The notes beneath the pieces were generated by a model. It searched no databases and was not told the origin of the DNA. It worked only from the letters and a program-made list of their open reading frames with translations. Positions 9,745 to 19,309 of a DNA stretch of 30,934 nt are shown here, in pieces. The stretch is from Dinochytrium kinnereticum. Taxonomy: Eukaryota; Chytridiomycota; Chytridiomycetes; Chytridiales; Chytridiaceae. The translations under genes and the position numbers were made by a program. Location: contig JADGJT010000220.1 of assembly GCA_027604005.1 (NCBI GenBank), positions 1-30,934 on the forward strand, in the 5' to 3' direction. Each line of letters begins with the position of its first letter. The first letter of the stretch is position 1.

Positions 9745-10401
9745 CGTCCTGAAGCTGCTGAATGAGGGTGTTTGGAGGTGGAAGTTTTTTTCACTCCAAA
9801 TAAGTAAAGTTGGTTGGAATACGTTTGTGTTCAGCTTGAGTGACAGCCACAGAACAGGTTCGACCAAATACGCTTGCTTCTTAAGAGCCCCCAATCACGA
9901 CACCAATGCCAACGTCTGGAAGGCATCGACCAAAGCCTTTATGCTGGAAATGATTTGATGGACGTAATCTCTTAAAAGTATCCACAACTCGTCTGATACG
10001 CGTTCCTTACAACCTTCTTTGAGATCCTATGCTCAATAATCACCATAAGACCGAGAGACTTGAATTCCTTCTCATCCACCCTACGTCAGGACCGCGATTT
10101 CTCATTAACTTCTATGAATCGACCCGTCATTCAATCTTATTCTTAACAACTACACCCTAAAACAATTACAGTGAAGTCAGTATCGATACTGTAGCACTTC
10201 CACGCACGAAAAAGCGCCGTGTCAACAACCCACCGTGTGGTATTCCCAACCGCACAACCTCATCTTCCAGCTTCCTCCTTTTTTTTCGCACGTCTTTTAT
10301 GAAGAACTTCAATAAAAGAGCGTTCGAGTCAGTCCTTAGAGACTTTCCCCTCCTCGCCCGCTAAGCACCCCTCGGCACTCTTTCCCCTCTTTCCCTCCAT
10401 C
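9745..10401. promoter_or_regulatory. Divergent promoter region between BRI3-like and GH76 genes
   Basis: The 657-bp gap between two divergent ATGs must hold both promoters. A TATA-like aataaaag lies near 10310-10318, about 90 bp before the GH76 ATG. It is followed by a long C/T-rich stretch (10340-10400) typical of fungal initiator regions. No gene is seen in it. Confidence 0.35.
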
Positions 10402-12374
10402 ATGTGCATTCTAACCAACATGAAATCGCAATTGATCATTTCTGCTGAAACCAAAGTCACCCACATCATGCCGTTCCGTGCATCAACTTCAAGGAATACA
10501 AGAGGTAGACGGACAAGATTGGTAACCGCAGTTGCTGTGTTCTCTGCGGTGCTGATTAATGAAAGTCACGCCGCTACATTGGACGTTCGGAGCACTGGTA
10601 AGCGCTCGTGTTTTTCTCTGTTTTTATGCTTTCCCTAAAAAGGTTTATTGACCCATTAGTTTAGAGGCTGTATCATCCGCGCTGAGAGCCGCGATGCCTT
10701 GGCTAGGATACCACTATGTTACTCCCGGTGATGGTGCATGGTAAGATCCGCACCCACTTCCTTTTGGCTGTTCGGCTGATTTATCCACTCCTCTTTCTTG
10801 GCTTGGTCGATAATGCAAACTCCCTTACGCCTCACATAAAATGAAAAGGGATCAGAAGCTGATTCAATGGCATGAGTCAGGTGCGTTTTGGAACGTGAGT
10901 TGTAGAATATATATTTTCTTCATCCACTCGTTAATGATATTCAAAAGTAAATAATTCTAAATATCTTTATATATAAAATCTCAACAGTGCTATCTCGATT
11001 ATCGTCAGACCACTGGCGACACGCAGTATGATGGCCTTGTCGGGTTAAACATGAAACTTGCTAGCTTTGGAGACACAGGCGACTTTTTGGATGGTGCGAA
11101 CCGCCTGATACAAGAAACTCTTTATGGCAAGTGGAATGACGACATTGGTTGGTGGGCTCTGGCAGGTACATTTTTTTATTACTTAATTCATTGATACAAC
11201 CCTGTACGCATAGCTGCCTCCTATCCTCTCACGCATTCCACATTTTTTAACCAAAAACTAATGGAGAATAGCCGTCACAGGGGCTGAGATATGGGGCACA
11301 GAATCTCGAGCCGACACCAATGCTACCAACCCCGGCCGCCCATGGTTTTACATCGCCCAAGCTACCCTCAATCAAATGTACGAGCAATATGATGGCGTGT
11401 GTGGAGGCGGTCTCTATTGGTCCCGCAACCGTTTCTCTGACAACATTGGGCTGAAAGCCTACAAATCTGTTATTTCCAACGTTCAAGGAATTCAACTCGC
11501 CGGTCGGCTTTTGGCCTTAAACCCTTCAAACACCACATTTCGTGATTTCGCAGACCGGACTTATGACTGGCTGATTTCCAGCACGTTGCTTCTGCCCGAT
11601 TATCGTATTTCGGATGGGGTGACGGCTATCAACTCCTCAACTTGTGGTGAGGCTTGGATTGATCGAAACGAGTGGTCATACCAACCCGGTGTGCTTATGT
11701 CTGGTCTCGCCTACCTCTTTAAAGCCACGAACGACCAAAAGTACATGATAGCCGCTACAAACGTCTTTGAATCCTTCTCCCGGGTCTTTGTTCGCTCCAC
11801 TCCGCTATCAGTGACAATAGGGACATTTCCTGCTAGAGTCATTGGAGAGGTCTGGGAACCAATGTGTGAGACCAACTCATTCCGATGCAAAGACCCAGCA
11901 GGATACGCGTGGGCGGCTTTCCGAGGAATGACCCATCTATATCGCATCACAACCAATGAAACGTTAAAACAACGCATTACGTTCATAGTAGAGTCTTCCG
12001 CATCGGCTCTGGCGTCTCGTTGTGACGATTCCTGGAACTGCATTCGAACACTTACCCCAGTCCCCTCCGAGTACACTTTTCCCAATGGAACCAACCCCAG
12101 GGATCAAATCGAGGCTGTGACGATTTTAAATGCTTTGGCGGCTGTGAGAGGAATTTGGGCTGTGAGAGATACACCGACCACGTCGAGTACTGGAGCTGCT
12201 AGTTCCACGACGAGTGTCCCTACCATAACCGGGACGCCACAGGCTTCGGTGTCGGTGACTCAAACCGCTAGGACCACTACGAGTTCAGCTTTTGGGGGAG
12301 TAGTTGGAGAGTTTGAACGATCTATTTTAGTCTCGGTTTCTGTTGGATTGCTTATGACAATATGGGGTTTGTGA
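10402..12374 (+). CDS. GH76 alpha-1,6-mannanase-like wall protein (Dfg5/Dcw1 type), likely GPI-anchored, 5 exons
   Basis: Exons are 10402-10597, 10665-10740, 10849-10894, 10988-11165 and 11272-12374. The spliced frame is unbroken: 532 aa from 10402, or 510 aa if translation starts at the better-placed ATG at 10468. A signal peptide (LVTAVAVFSAVL, likely cut after SHA) is followed by the GH76 domain. Landmarks are DQKLIQWHESGAFW, then KWNDDIGWWALA with the paired Asp (DD) that is catalytic in GH76, then GGLYWSRNR. The C-terminus is Ser/Thr-rich and ends in a hydrophobic tail (SILVSVSVGLLMTIWGL), the signature of GPI attachment. Fungal Dfg5/Dcw1 proteins are thought to cross-link GPI mannoproteins into wall glucan. 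Several N-x-S/T sites are present. Family confidence is high; the exact reaction is inferred from the family. Confidence 0.88.
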
Positions 12375-12568
12375 GAGGGTGGCATGAAGCAGTCGCATCA
12401 GATAGCTGCTTTACTAAGAAAATAGAATAATCCTGAAACTCTGAATAACGATCTTGTTCTGGTTTACGAGATTCAATTCAGCTTTATTGAAAGAGGCTGC
12501 TATAGAGCAAGCGTTTTTTGATTAACAGAAGCCAACAAGCGCGCAATTCGAGTAAATCAATGGAAACA

Positions 12569-13195
12569 TCATTCATCACAGCTTAAAACATCCCACCACA
12601 CCATCCCACCTTTCCAACCTCTTCCAACTTGACGTTTACAACGTTTTCCAGTCTTTTTATTCTTTTCTTTGCCTATGTGACGAGCAGGAACTATCTCATC
12701 ATATGTCCCCAAGCCTTTTCGCAACATCATATTACGATTCCTTTTTTTAAACGGTCTTTTACGCACCCTAGATGACTTCACCTCGGAATACTCTTCATGC
12801 ACAGCCGTCTCGAAGCGTAGAACGCGAGCACCACCTCTTCGCCTTTCATGCCGCGATTTTTTGGATGCAGCAGGTATCCATGCAGAACTCGCTCTTTTCC
12901 AAGAAGTTCGGCTATGATGCTTCCTGCCTTGAATGATTCGGTGGCCTTCAGAGATACTGGCCATATGATTATGCGTTCGAGCCGCCAGATTTTCCGGGAG
13001 ATGTGTTGGTATGTGCTTGAAGCCACTATCAGGCGTGTAAGAAGGATGAGTTGGATGCCCTGTCATTTTCGACTCATGCAAAGATGATATGCGTGGTTTA
13101 GCCGATCTAGCTACCGATTTGGAGGCTGGGGGAAGACTTGCTGATGATGCTATGGTAAGAAGACATAGCACAAAGAGGAAAACGATCATCCGCAT
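12569..13195 (-). CDS. Basic secreted protein of unknown function
   Basis: This intronless frame encodes 208 aa from the ATG at 13195; the frame extends to 13228 without an ATG. The N-terminus is a clear signal peptide, MRMIVFLFVLCLLTIASSA, followed by a strongly basic, His/Lys/Arg-rich chain with several dibasic or polybasic sites (KKSRHERRR, RKRPFKKRNR). Such sites could be cut by Kex2-like proteases. The C-terminus is GWKGGMVWWDVLSCDE. I recognise no family. Secreted basic peptides occur among fungal effectors and antimicrobial precursors, but nothing here proves that role. It is convergent with the GH76 gene (about 195 bp apart). A chance open frame is possible, though the signal peptide argues against it. 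Confidence 0.45.
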   Translation of the reverse strand: MRMIVFLFVLCLLTIASSASLPPASKSVARSAKPRISSLHESKMTGHPTHPSYTPDSGFKHIPTHLPENLAARTHNHMASISEGHRIIQGRKHHSRTSWKRASSAWIPAASKKSRHERRRGGARVLRFETAVHEEYSEVKSSRVRKRPFKKRNRNMMLRKGLGTYDEIVPARHIGKEKNKKTGKRCKRQVGRGWKGGMVWWDVLSCDE

Positions 13196-13807
13196 GCCGA
13201 TGTGATCCAGAACGGGCCCCACCTTCAAGTCATCTGCAACTGGTCCACCATCGCAAAGAACATTTTGTTGGAATCACAATAGGTGATAGGCTCCTGGAGC
13301 CAATGGGCATGGCATGATGGGTCCGTGGCGAAGCTTATCAACCCAACCAAGGGTATCCATCCATCAGTAATGTCCGTATCCCAGTCGGCGTCTGGAAGGG
13401 AAGGTTAAACCCAGCCAGCCACCTTTTGTTCCATGTTGGAGGCTGCCATCCTCGGTATCAGACGAGGATTTTCATCGAAGGGTCAAAATGTTCTGGAACT
13501 CCGACATTTGAAATTCTTTCCAAAGGGCATCCAAAGCCAGAACACCCATCAGAGGGAGACAAAAAGCTGCCCCAAAACCAACCTCTGCCCCCACCTCACT
13601 TCACAAGTCTCCTGCGACACAGTCTGTCTTCCTCTTCTCCGGAAGGCAATCAAGGGCCGTACATCCTTATCACAAAAAGCTGACGTGGGCTACTGGGTAT
13701 TGGCCTTGCAGCAATCCTTTGGAAATCCCTGATCTTTCTCATTCAACCGCCGGAACAACGCCTCTCATCCGCCAACAAAACAATTTTAAACCTTATTCCC
13801 TCACATT

Positions 13808-15417
13808 ATGAGACCTCCTCGATCCACTCTCGCAAGTGCTGCCGTCATTGGGTGCTGCACGTTATCAGGTTGGAATGTTGTCTTGGACTGAGCTGCTGTT
13901 CCTTTTCATTATCTTGCCGTTCACATTACGTTGAGCGGTAATGTTTATTTCCATCGTATGCAAATGCGTGATTATGCGGACAACGATCTTATTATGATCT
14001 CTGGAAAAATGCTGACTCTTTTCGTATTCTAATGGCATCTATCCAGCTCTCGCCCAAAGAACTGTATGTATACCATCCTCCGGCTCTCTCACATCCGGGG
14101 CAACTGCCTGCGTAACGGGCTTCACCGATCCCACCACCAACACCGCCGTCTACACCGTCCACTCCTCCCAGCAAGGATGGGTAGCTCTTAGCGTTGGCAC
14201 TCTCTCAATGTCCAACGGCGATGCGGTCATTGGTTGGACCAACACTACAGGATCCACCCTCACCCAGCCTATAACCACCTTTGAGTACAATATTCGCCCC
14301 AACTCCGCATCGACATGGAAAAGACTGCCCTTAGAAGGGACTGCACCATCATGGGCATCAATCTCATTCACGGTGTCACACCCCTTCACTGTGACAGCGC
14401 AAGGAAGCAACTCAATTTTGTCGAGCCCTGGACTGACTAGTTATGTCGTTGGGTTCTCGGCAAGGCCTCCGTCCAATAGGGACAGCGCTGCGACTACCGG
14501 ATTTGCCCAGCACTCGAGCTTGCCAAGCTCCTTTTCGGTCGATATTCTGCCGCTAAAAAGTGCGGGAGGTGGTGGGGATAACAGTTCAATCACCATCGCG
14601 GTGAGTTTTAGCAGCTCTTTTTATAGCTCTGAAACATGATCTTTTCTGGGTACTAATCTATCTTGGATGTAAACCCTGATTACAGGAGCCAGCTAAGCCA
14701 ATCTTGGAATTTGGGAGTCTCAGAGACAACGAATACGTAAACCTAGTTCATGGCGTTCTCATGTTTGTAGCCTGGGGCGTGGCTCCATTCATTGGGTGAG
14801 TGAGAGACTTACCCTCTTAGATTCAATTTAAAGTTGATTTTCGTAACCATCGTTTCTACAGTATCTTTATCGCCCGATTCCTGAAAGACAAGCTAGGAGT
14901 CTGGTGGTTCCGCCTTCACGTCTTCTTCTTCCTTATTGTCTGTGGATTCCTCACTATCGCCGGGTTCCTAGTACGTTTTCTGACGAAAACCCCTCCTCAT
15001 TTCAGGAGCAATCATGAGGTAGATCTACTTACACCAAAGAGGAATCATATTAAAATCAACTCTTATCAGATCATTGGCCTCACCGTTATCATCGCAATGA
15101 TCGTTCAGATGATTCTCGGTGTGATATCTGACCGCCTCTGGAGCCCCGATCGTGAGAGTGTTCCTATCTGGGATAAGGCTCACTGGTGGATTGGAAGGTT
15201 GACGACAGCACTCGCCCTCATCAATATATTTCTCGGCATCGATCGGTACAATAAGGTGACCCCACTGAACCAGGCGTCTAATGGATTCTATATTGCTTTG
15301 GGGGTTTGGATCGCGGCCTGGATTGGCATATTTGTTTATGGTCAGATGAAATTTGGGCAGGTTCATCACATTAAGGGGCATTCGGGTTCAGAAGATCATG
15401 TAATGAAATCGTCTTAA
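13808..15417 (+). CDS. DOMON domain-cytochrome b561 transmembrane redox protein, 5 exons
   Basis: Exons are 13808-13868, 14047-14600, 14686-14795, 14862-15018 and 15070-15417, giving 409 aa. A signal peptide (AAVIGCCTLSALA) is followed by an outside DOMON domain at about 25-190. In it WVALSVGTLSM (Met75) and GFAQHSS (His176) are candidate heme ligands, as in the cytochrome domain of cellobiose dehydrogenase. The b561 core follows, with four well-placed His on successive helices: LVHG (227), WFRLH (261), HFRSNHE (293) and KAHWW (332), which would bind two hemes b. Such proteins move electrons across a membrane, often ascorbate- or iron-linked. The first intron has an unusual gttgga donor. The last intron (15019-15069) is 51 nt, has no stop and is in frame. 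I remove it because HFRSNHE then joins IIGL, the usual b561 spacing. Confidence 0.85.
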
Positions 15418-16406
15418 CTGAGGTTTTACATTCAAAGTTTCGTGGGAAGTTTTTGCTATCCTTAACCTCTGGTTTTCTGAATTCGGAATACACTGTTGTG
15501 AGGCTTAAAAGTTGGCCCTCTATCTATTGAGTTTTTTTCTCATTTTTGTTTCCTTCTCTTTGATGTTAAACGTCTCTCAAAGATCTACCATGGCTACTTA
15601 ACTTCCTTAAAACTCTTATCGGAAATTACTTGCTATCCATTTCTCCATACATTGTGTTGTTTCTTGTTGGTTTTTTATTTTGATTTTTGTCTTCTTGAAT
15701 ATCTGGAAATATACATATCATTAGAATTAAAACATGTAGAGCGTTTTTTTTTTAAATTTTCTCGGCAATTAAGGGACACAGGAACTCTGGTGCTCAAGCT
15801 TCAAGATTGTTAAATAGTTCGCCCAACCCTTAGCAAAGCCCCCAATAACTGCCATTGTCGATGATGATAATAATTTATCATTGTGGTTCATTTTTCACAT
15901 AATGAATGGAGATATTAGGATCTAAAAGCAGACGGCCGAAAGAGAGTTGCAAGACAACACCAAATAAACAATAATCTTCTCAGAGATTACGTGATTTAAT
16001 TAAAAGCGGATGTAAATCAGTCGTTCATGGGTCGTTTTTGGAAGAATTCGACCTGCACTCTGGAGGAATGAGATTCAGTGGATCTTTGGAGATCCGGATA
16101 ACCATTCACCGCGAAATTCTCGCCAGGAACTCCAAAAGAAGTTTCTCCAATCAAATGCTACTTGCTGGTACATTTTAGGTTCCTAAAAATCGGGGGATGT
16201 CCATATTATTACTAAAATCCTACATATCGTCGAACCCCATAATAATGTTTTTACAATTTACAGGCAAAATCATGAACAATTAAGTTTGAAATAGTTGTGA
16301 GAGCCAAATAAAACAAGCCAAGACGTGAAGGTGACTTAGCGTCTTTTGAAGGAGATTGACAAAGCAAGAAAGAAGTAATTAAAAGGATGAAGTTGAGAAA
16401 ATATCA
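15418..16406. other. Convergent AT-rich intergenic region
   Basis: This ~990-bp region lies between the stop codons of the b561 gene (plus) and the Cache receptor gene (minus). It is AT-rich with T-runs (for example 15745-15755). Neither strand holds an open frame of any length or a continuation of the receptor, so no missing cyclase or kinase domain is hidden here. It probably consists of the two 3' UTRs. Confidence 0.5.
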
Positions 16407-18357
16407 CTATCGGACGGAGTTCGTGCCTCCGGCTACAACGTTTCCACCATTCGCGGTATCCCCAGCTTTGAAGCTTGAGGCTGCTCCAGAGTTGCCAGTC
16501 AGTCCTTTGTTCGCCTTGATGGCGCCGGCAAACTTGATCTAATATGCCGAATCAATATAGAGATAATCTGGAAGGGAAAAAACAGGTGAAATATGCGCAC
16601 CATCATTTCGTGGAAGACTCCTTCCAAACGACCGATTTCGGTAACCATAGATCTGTTGTTGAAAGGACACCAGATTAGTAATGACAGGGGCTGTGGAGGG
16701 GATTAATCATGACCAAACCTTTTGTCAAGGAACCCACTGCTTAGAGCCGAAAAATCAAACTGCGTAGCATCCACCATAGTCTTGGCCAGTTGCATGAGGG
16801 GAGCAGTGATAGCCCAAGACAGAAGCATAGCGATAATTAATGCAGCGACGCAAGTGCAGACGATGAAAATGATAGTGTTTCGGGTAGTGACCTTGATAAG
16901 AGACAAGAAGTCGTTGCTGGGAATCACCAGAACCAACAACCACTTTAATCCAGCAGCCTCATCACGAATCCATACCGAATTTACCAGGATATCATCGCCA
17001 AGAGCCTGGAACGAAAACTCGTATCGGGCTTGCGCAGTAGGGATGCTCTGAATAGTCCCGTTCCCAAAATTAGACGCGAGGAAAGATGCAGCGGCAGCGA
17101 CAAGGCTGTTGGGGTTCTGAGTAGCAAGGAACCTTGAGTTCTGTGTACCGTTCTGTGAGATACCGGGAATGGATGACGCTAGCATCAGGCCATTGTTACC
17201 GTCGATAAGAGCCACGACGCCGTTAGGGCTAACTGTGACGGTCTGGAGGAAGTCGTCCAACGACTTGATTGAAAGCATGGCAAAATGGGCAGCCCAGTAA
17301 CTTCCTGTCCCGACGACCCCGAGAGGAAGATTTTGCCACACTGGCCATACCAGTGGGAGAAGGAAGGTTCGAGCGACTGGGGTATAGATCGCACCCGACC
17401 AGAATGGTCTTCCTGGAACAATACCGTTACTTGCCAGGGCAGGGAAGCGTAAGTTCGGTATCCAATCAGACCGGATTAGGGATGATGTCGTATTGAGGCT
17501 CAAGACGTAGCTATTATCGACGCCAAGTATTGCAGAGCCGCGAAGGGTGAAATTGGTGTTGCGGTCTTGAAGGTAAATCTGAGCATTCTATATGTTAGAG
17601 CCAAGATTCACTGAACCAACAACACATTAGGTAAACAGTTTTAAAGCGACATTTGGAGACCGCATATGATCCCACAAGTGAATCCAAAGAGAGCGCACCT
17701 GACCCCATCGAGGATATGCGGCGAGATAGGCAGCACTACCGAGAGCATCCTGCTGGAACAGAAGACCTGTATTCTCAAGCGTAGGGAATTGAGCGGACAT
17801 CTGATAGTGCAATGAGAGGCTAAGAATGTAATTAGGCACTTTAACTGTGTGTATTAAGGATAAAACTTACATATCAGGATAATCGTACCAAACCGTTTGA
17901 GTGCCAGCGGTTTGGTTGTTCACAAAACGCGACAAGACCGAGTTTTGGCTCTTGGCGATGAGGACCCTTTGAGCTTGAATAAGAGTGTTATTGACAGCCT
18001 CAGACGTTCGATCCAAAATCGAGTGCCTCATTTGGCTCGTAATGTCGTTAATACTTTCTTGGGACTTGCTCAGAGTGAGATAACCCACAATCGCGCCAAT
18101 CTAAATACATTATGGTCGGAATGAGTTAAACTGAGTATGGTGAACATGTTCTATATGACGGCACTGCAACTTGGCCGAAACAACCACGAACAGCGATCGA
18201 AGTCAAGTGGGAAGCCAGAGCGGCTCTTTTAGAAATAAGGTTTAAGGAAAATTACCAGGGAAGTCATGATCACAACAACTGAGACGATGCAGACGTAGAG
18301 AGGAGCTCTAATCTTGCTTTGTCTTTTGACACCGGTCTCGTCCCCAACTTCAGGCAT
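16407..18357 (-). CDS. Double-Cache / HAMP transmembrane receptor without output domain, 6 exons
   Basis: Minus-strand exons are 18357-18256, 18100-17871, 17819-17699, 17587-16719, 16652-16601 and 16538-16407; the frame is unbroken over 501 aa. TM1 lies at about residues 19-43 (LYVCIVSVVVIMTSLIGAIV). It is followed by a ~345-residue extracellular Cache-type sensor region, with Cache-like features in PFWSGAIYTP and VVALIDGNNGLMLAS. TM2 lies at about 390-410 (IIFIVCTCVAALIIAMLLSW). A HAMP-like segment (APLMQLAKTMVDA) and a helical linker, EIGRLEGVFHEMMIKFAGAI, come next. The linker matches the region that precedes catalytic domains in fungal Cache receptors. The protein then ends after a ~35-residue Gly/Ser/Asn-rich tail; no cyclase, kinase or phosphatase domain follows. 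It may be an orphan sensor acting through a partner, or a truncated relative of a cyclase receptor. Ligand unknown. Confidence 0.78.
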
Positions 18358-19309
18358 GTTTTCGTCTATGATATGGGATTAGCTGACGAGCTGTGGACGC
18401 AAGGCCTTGGTGGTATATAAATGCTGTTGGTGTCGGGGATACTCGAAAAGTTGCGCGGGCCAAGCGTTGCCCTTCCGTATTTAACCCTTGGAGCGGTTTA
18501 ATACAGCCATTGTTGCTTCGGAGGAGAGTTTTGGCTCGTCCCTCAAGGCCGTAAAGTCCACTTCAGATTGTCGTCCGTACAGATTTACAACAATAATGGT
18601 ATGCCGACATAATAGTACCATAAGGTGCTTCAATCCCTTCAAGAGCCTTTTTTCTCTGTCCCTTTTTTATTCGTTGGGGCATTACCTGATTTGAAAGAAT
18701 GGCATTCTCAGTCAATCACATTCTGTTGAAAATTGCGGATATGCATTGTTATTTACCCCTTCGTGATAGAAGTCTTTAGAGTCCATAGGCATCTGCGGCA
18801 GAATGGTAATTGGCATCGGATTGGGGTTAAGCCTTGGCACTTAACAGTTTCGGCTCCGGAGCATCGTAAGCATTTACTGAAGAAATTGCAGATCGGCATC
18901 GAGGATGAAATTGATCTGGCCATTGCTTACGTTTTGCTGATTGCAGCGCTTACTTTCATCAGACCTCCTCAGTAAAGCCTTCAAAGGCCGAGCAATACGT
19001 ATATCCTAGCATCAGCGGAAGCAATGATAAGGGCTAGGTGATGGCAGCTAATGAGCCCGAGCAGCTTCAGACTCCAAAGTATCAAGAAAGTCAAGCTGAT
19101 TGTGACGGCGATGGCCAACGCTCCCGTGAATCGAGCACCATGTCTGTGGTGTGGGTAGGGAGGAAGGGAAGGGAGATGAGGTCCATGTCAGTTGCACAGC
19201 CTTCTGTAAAATACACAAATGAAGGTAGAGATGATTTGTCCCACCAACCATCCCTTACTTTCATCCAACCCAACCAACCGTTCAACCATCTCCATCAACC
19301 GTCTCCAAC
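18358..19309. promoter_or_regulatory. Shared divergent promoter region, receptor / hemocyanin-like gene
   Basis: The ~950-bp gap separates two head-to-head genes. A TATATAA at 18414-18420 reads TTATATA on the minus strand and lies ~57 bp from the receptor ATG, so it may be the TATA element of either strand. In front of the hemocyanin-like ATG, 19244-19309 is a nearly unbroken run of C/A/T-rich repeats of the ccaacc/ccatc type. This is characteristic of strongly expressed fungal genes. The open frames inside are short and show no domains. Confidence 0.35.

Noticed and set aside
13408..13421. A 14-base match (AACCCAGCCAGCCA) with 23077-23090.
   Set aside because: A few 14-base matches are expected by chance in a 31-kb window, and the second arm of the 23068 hairpin is missing here.
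13433..13732. Open frame of 99 codons before the b561 gene.
   Set aside because: No signal, domain or splice support; it overlaps another frame and lies where the b561 promoter is expected.
17845..17870. A possible 26-nt intron in the receptor gene (gtaagt to acacacag).
   Set aside because: Joining at 17844 gives a stop codon at once. The next acceptor, ttcttag, makes a 51-nt intron with a cctaat branch site and restores the frame into LSLHYQMSAQF, so that was used.
18733..18975. Open frame of 80 codons in the divergent promoter region.
   Set aside because: Mixed composition with no motif and no conserved feature; likely chance.
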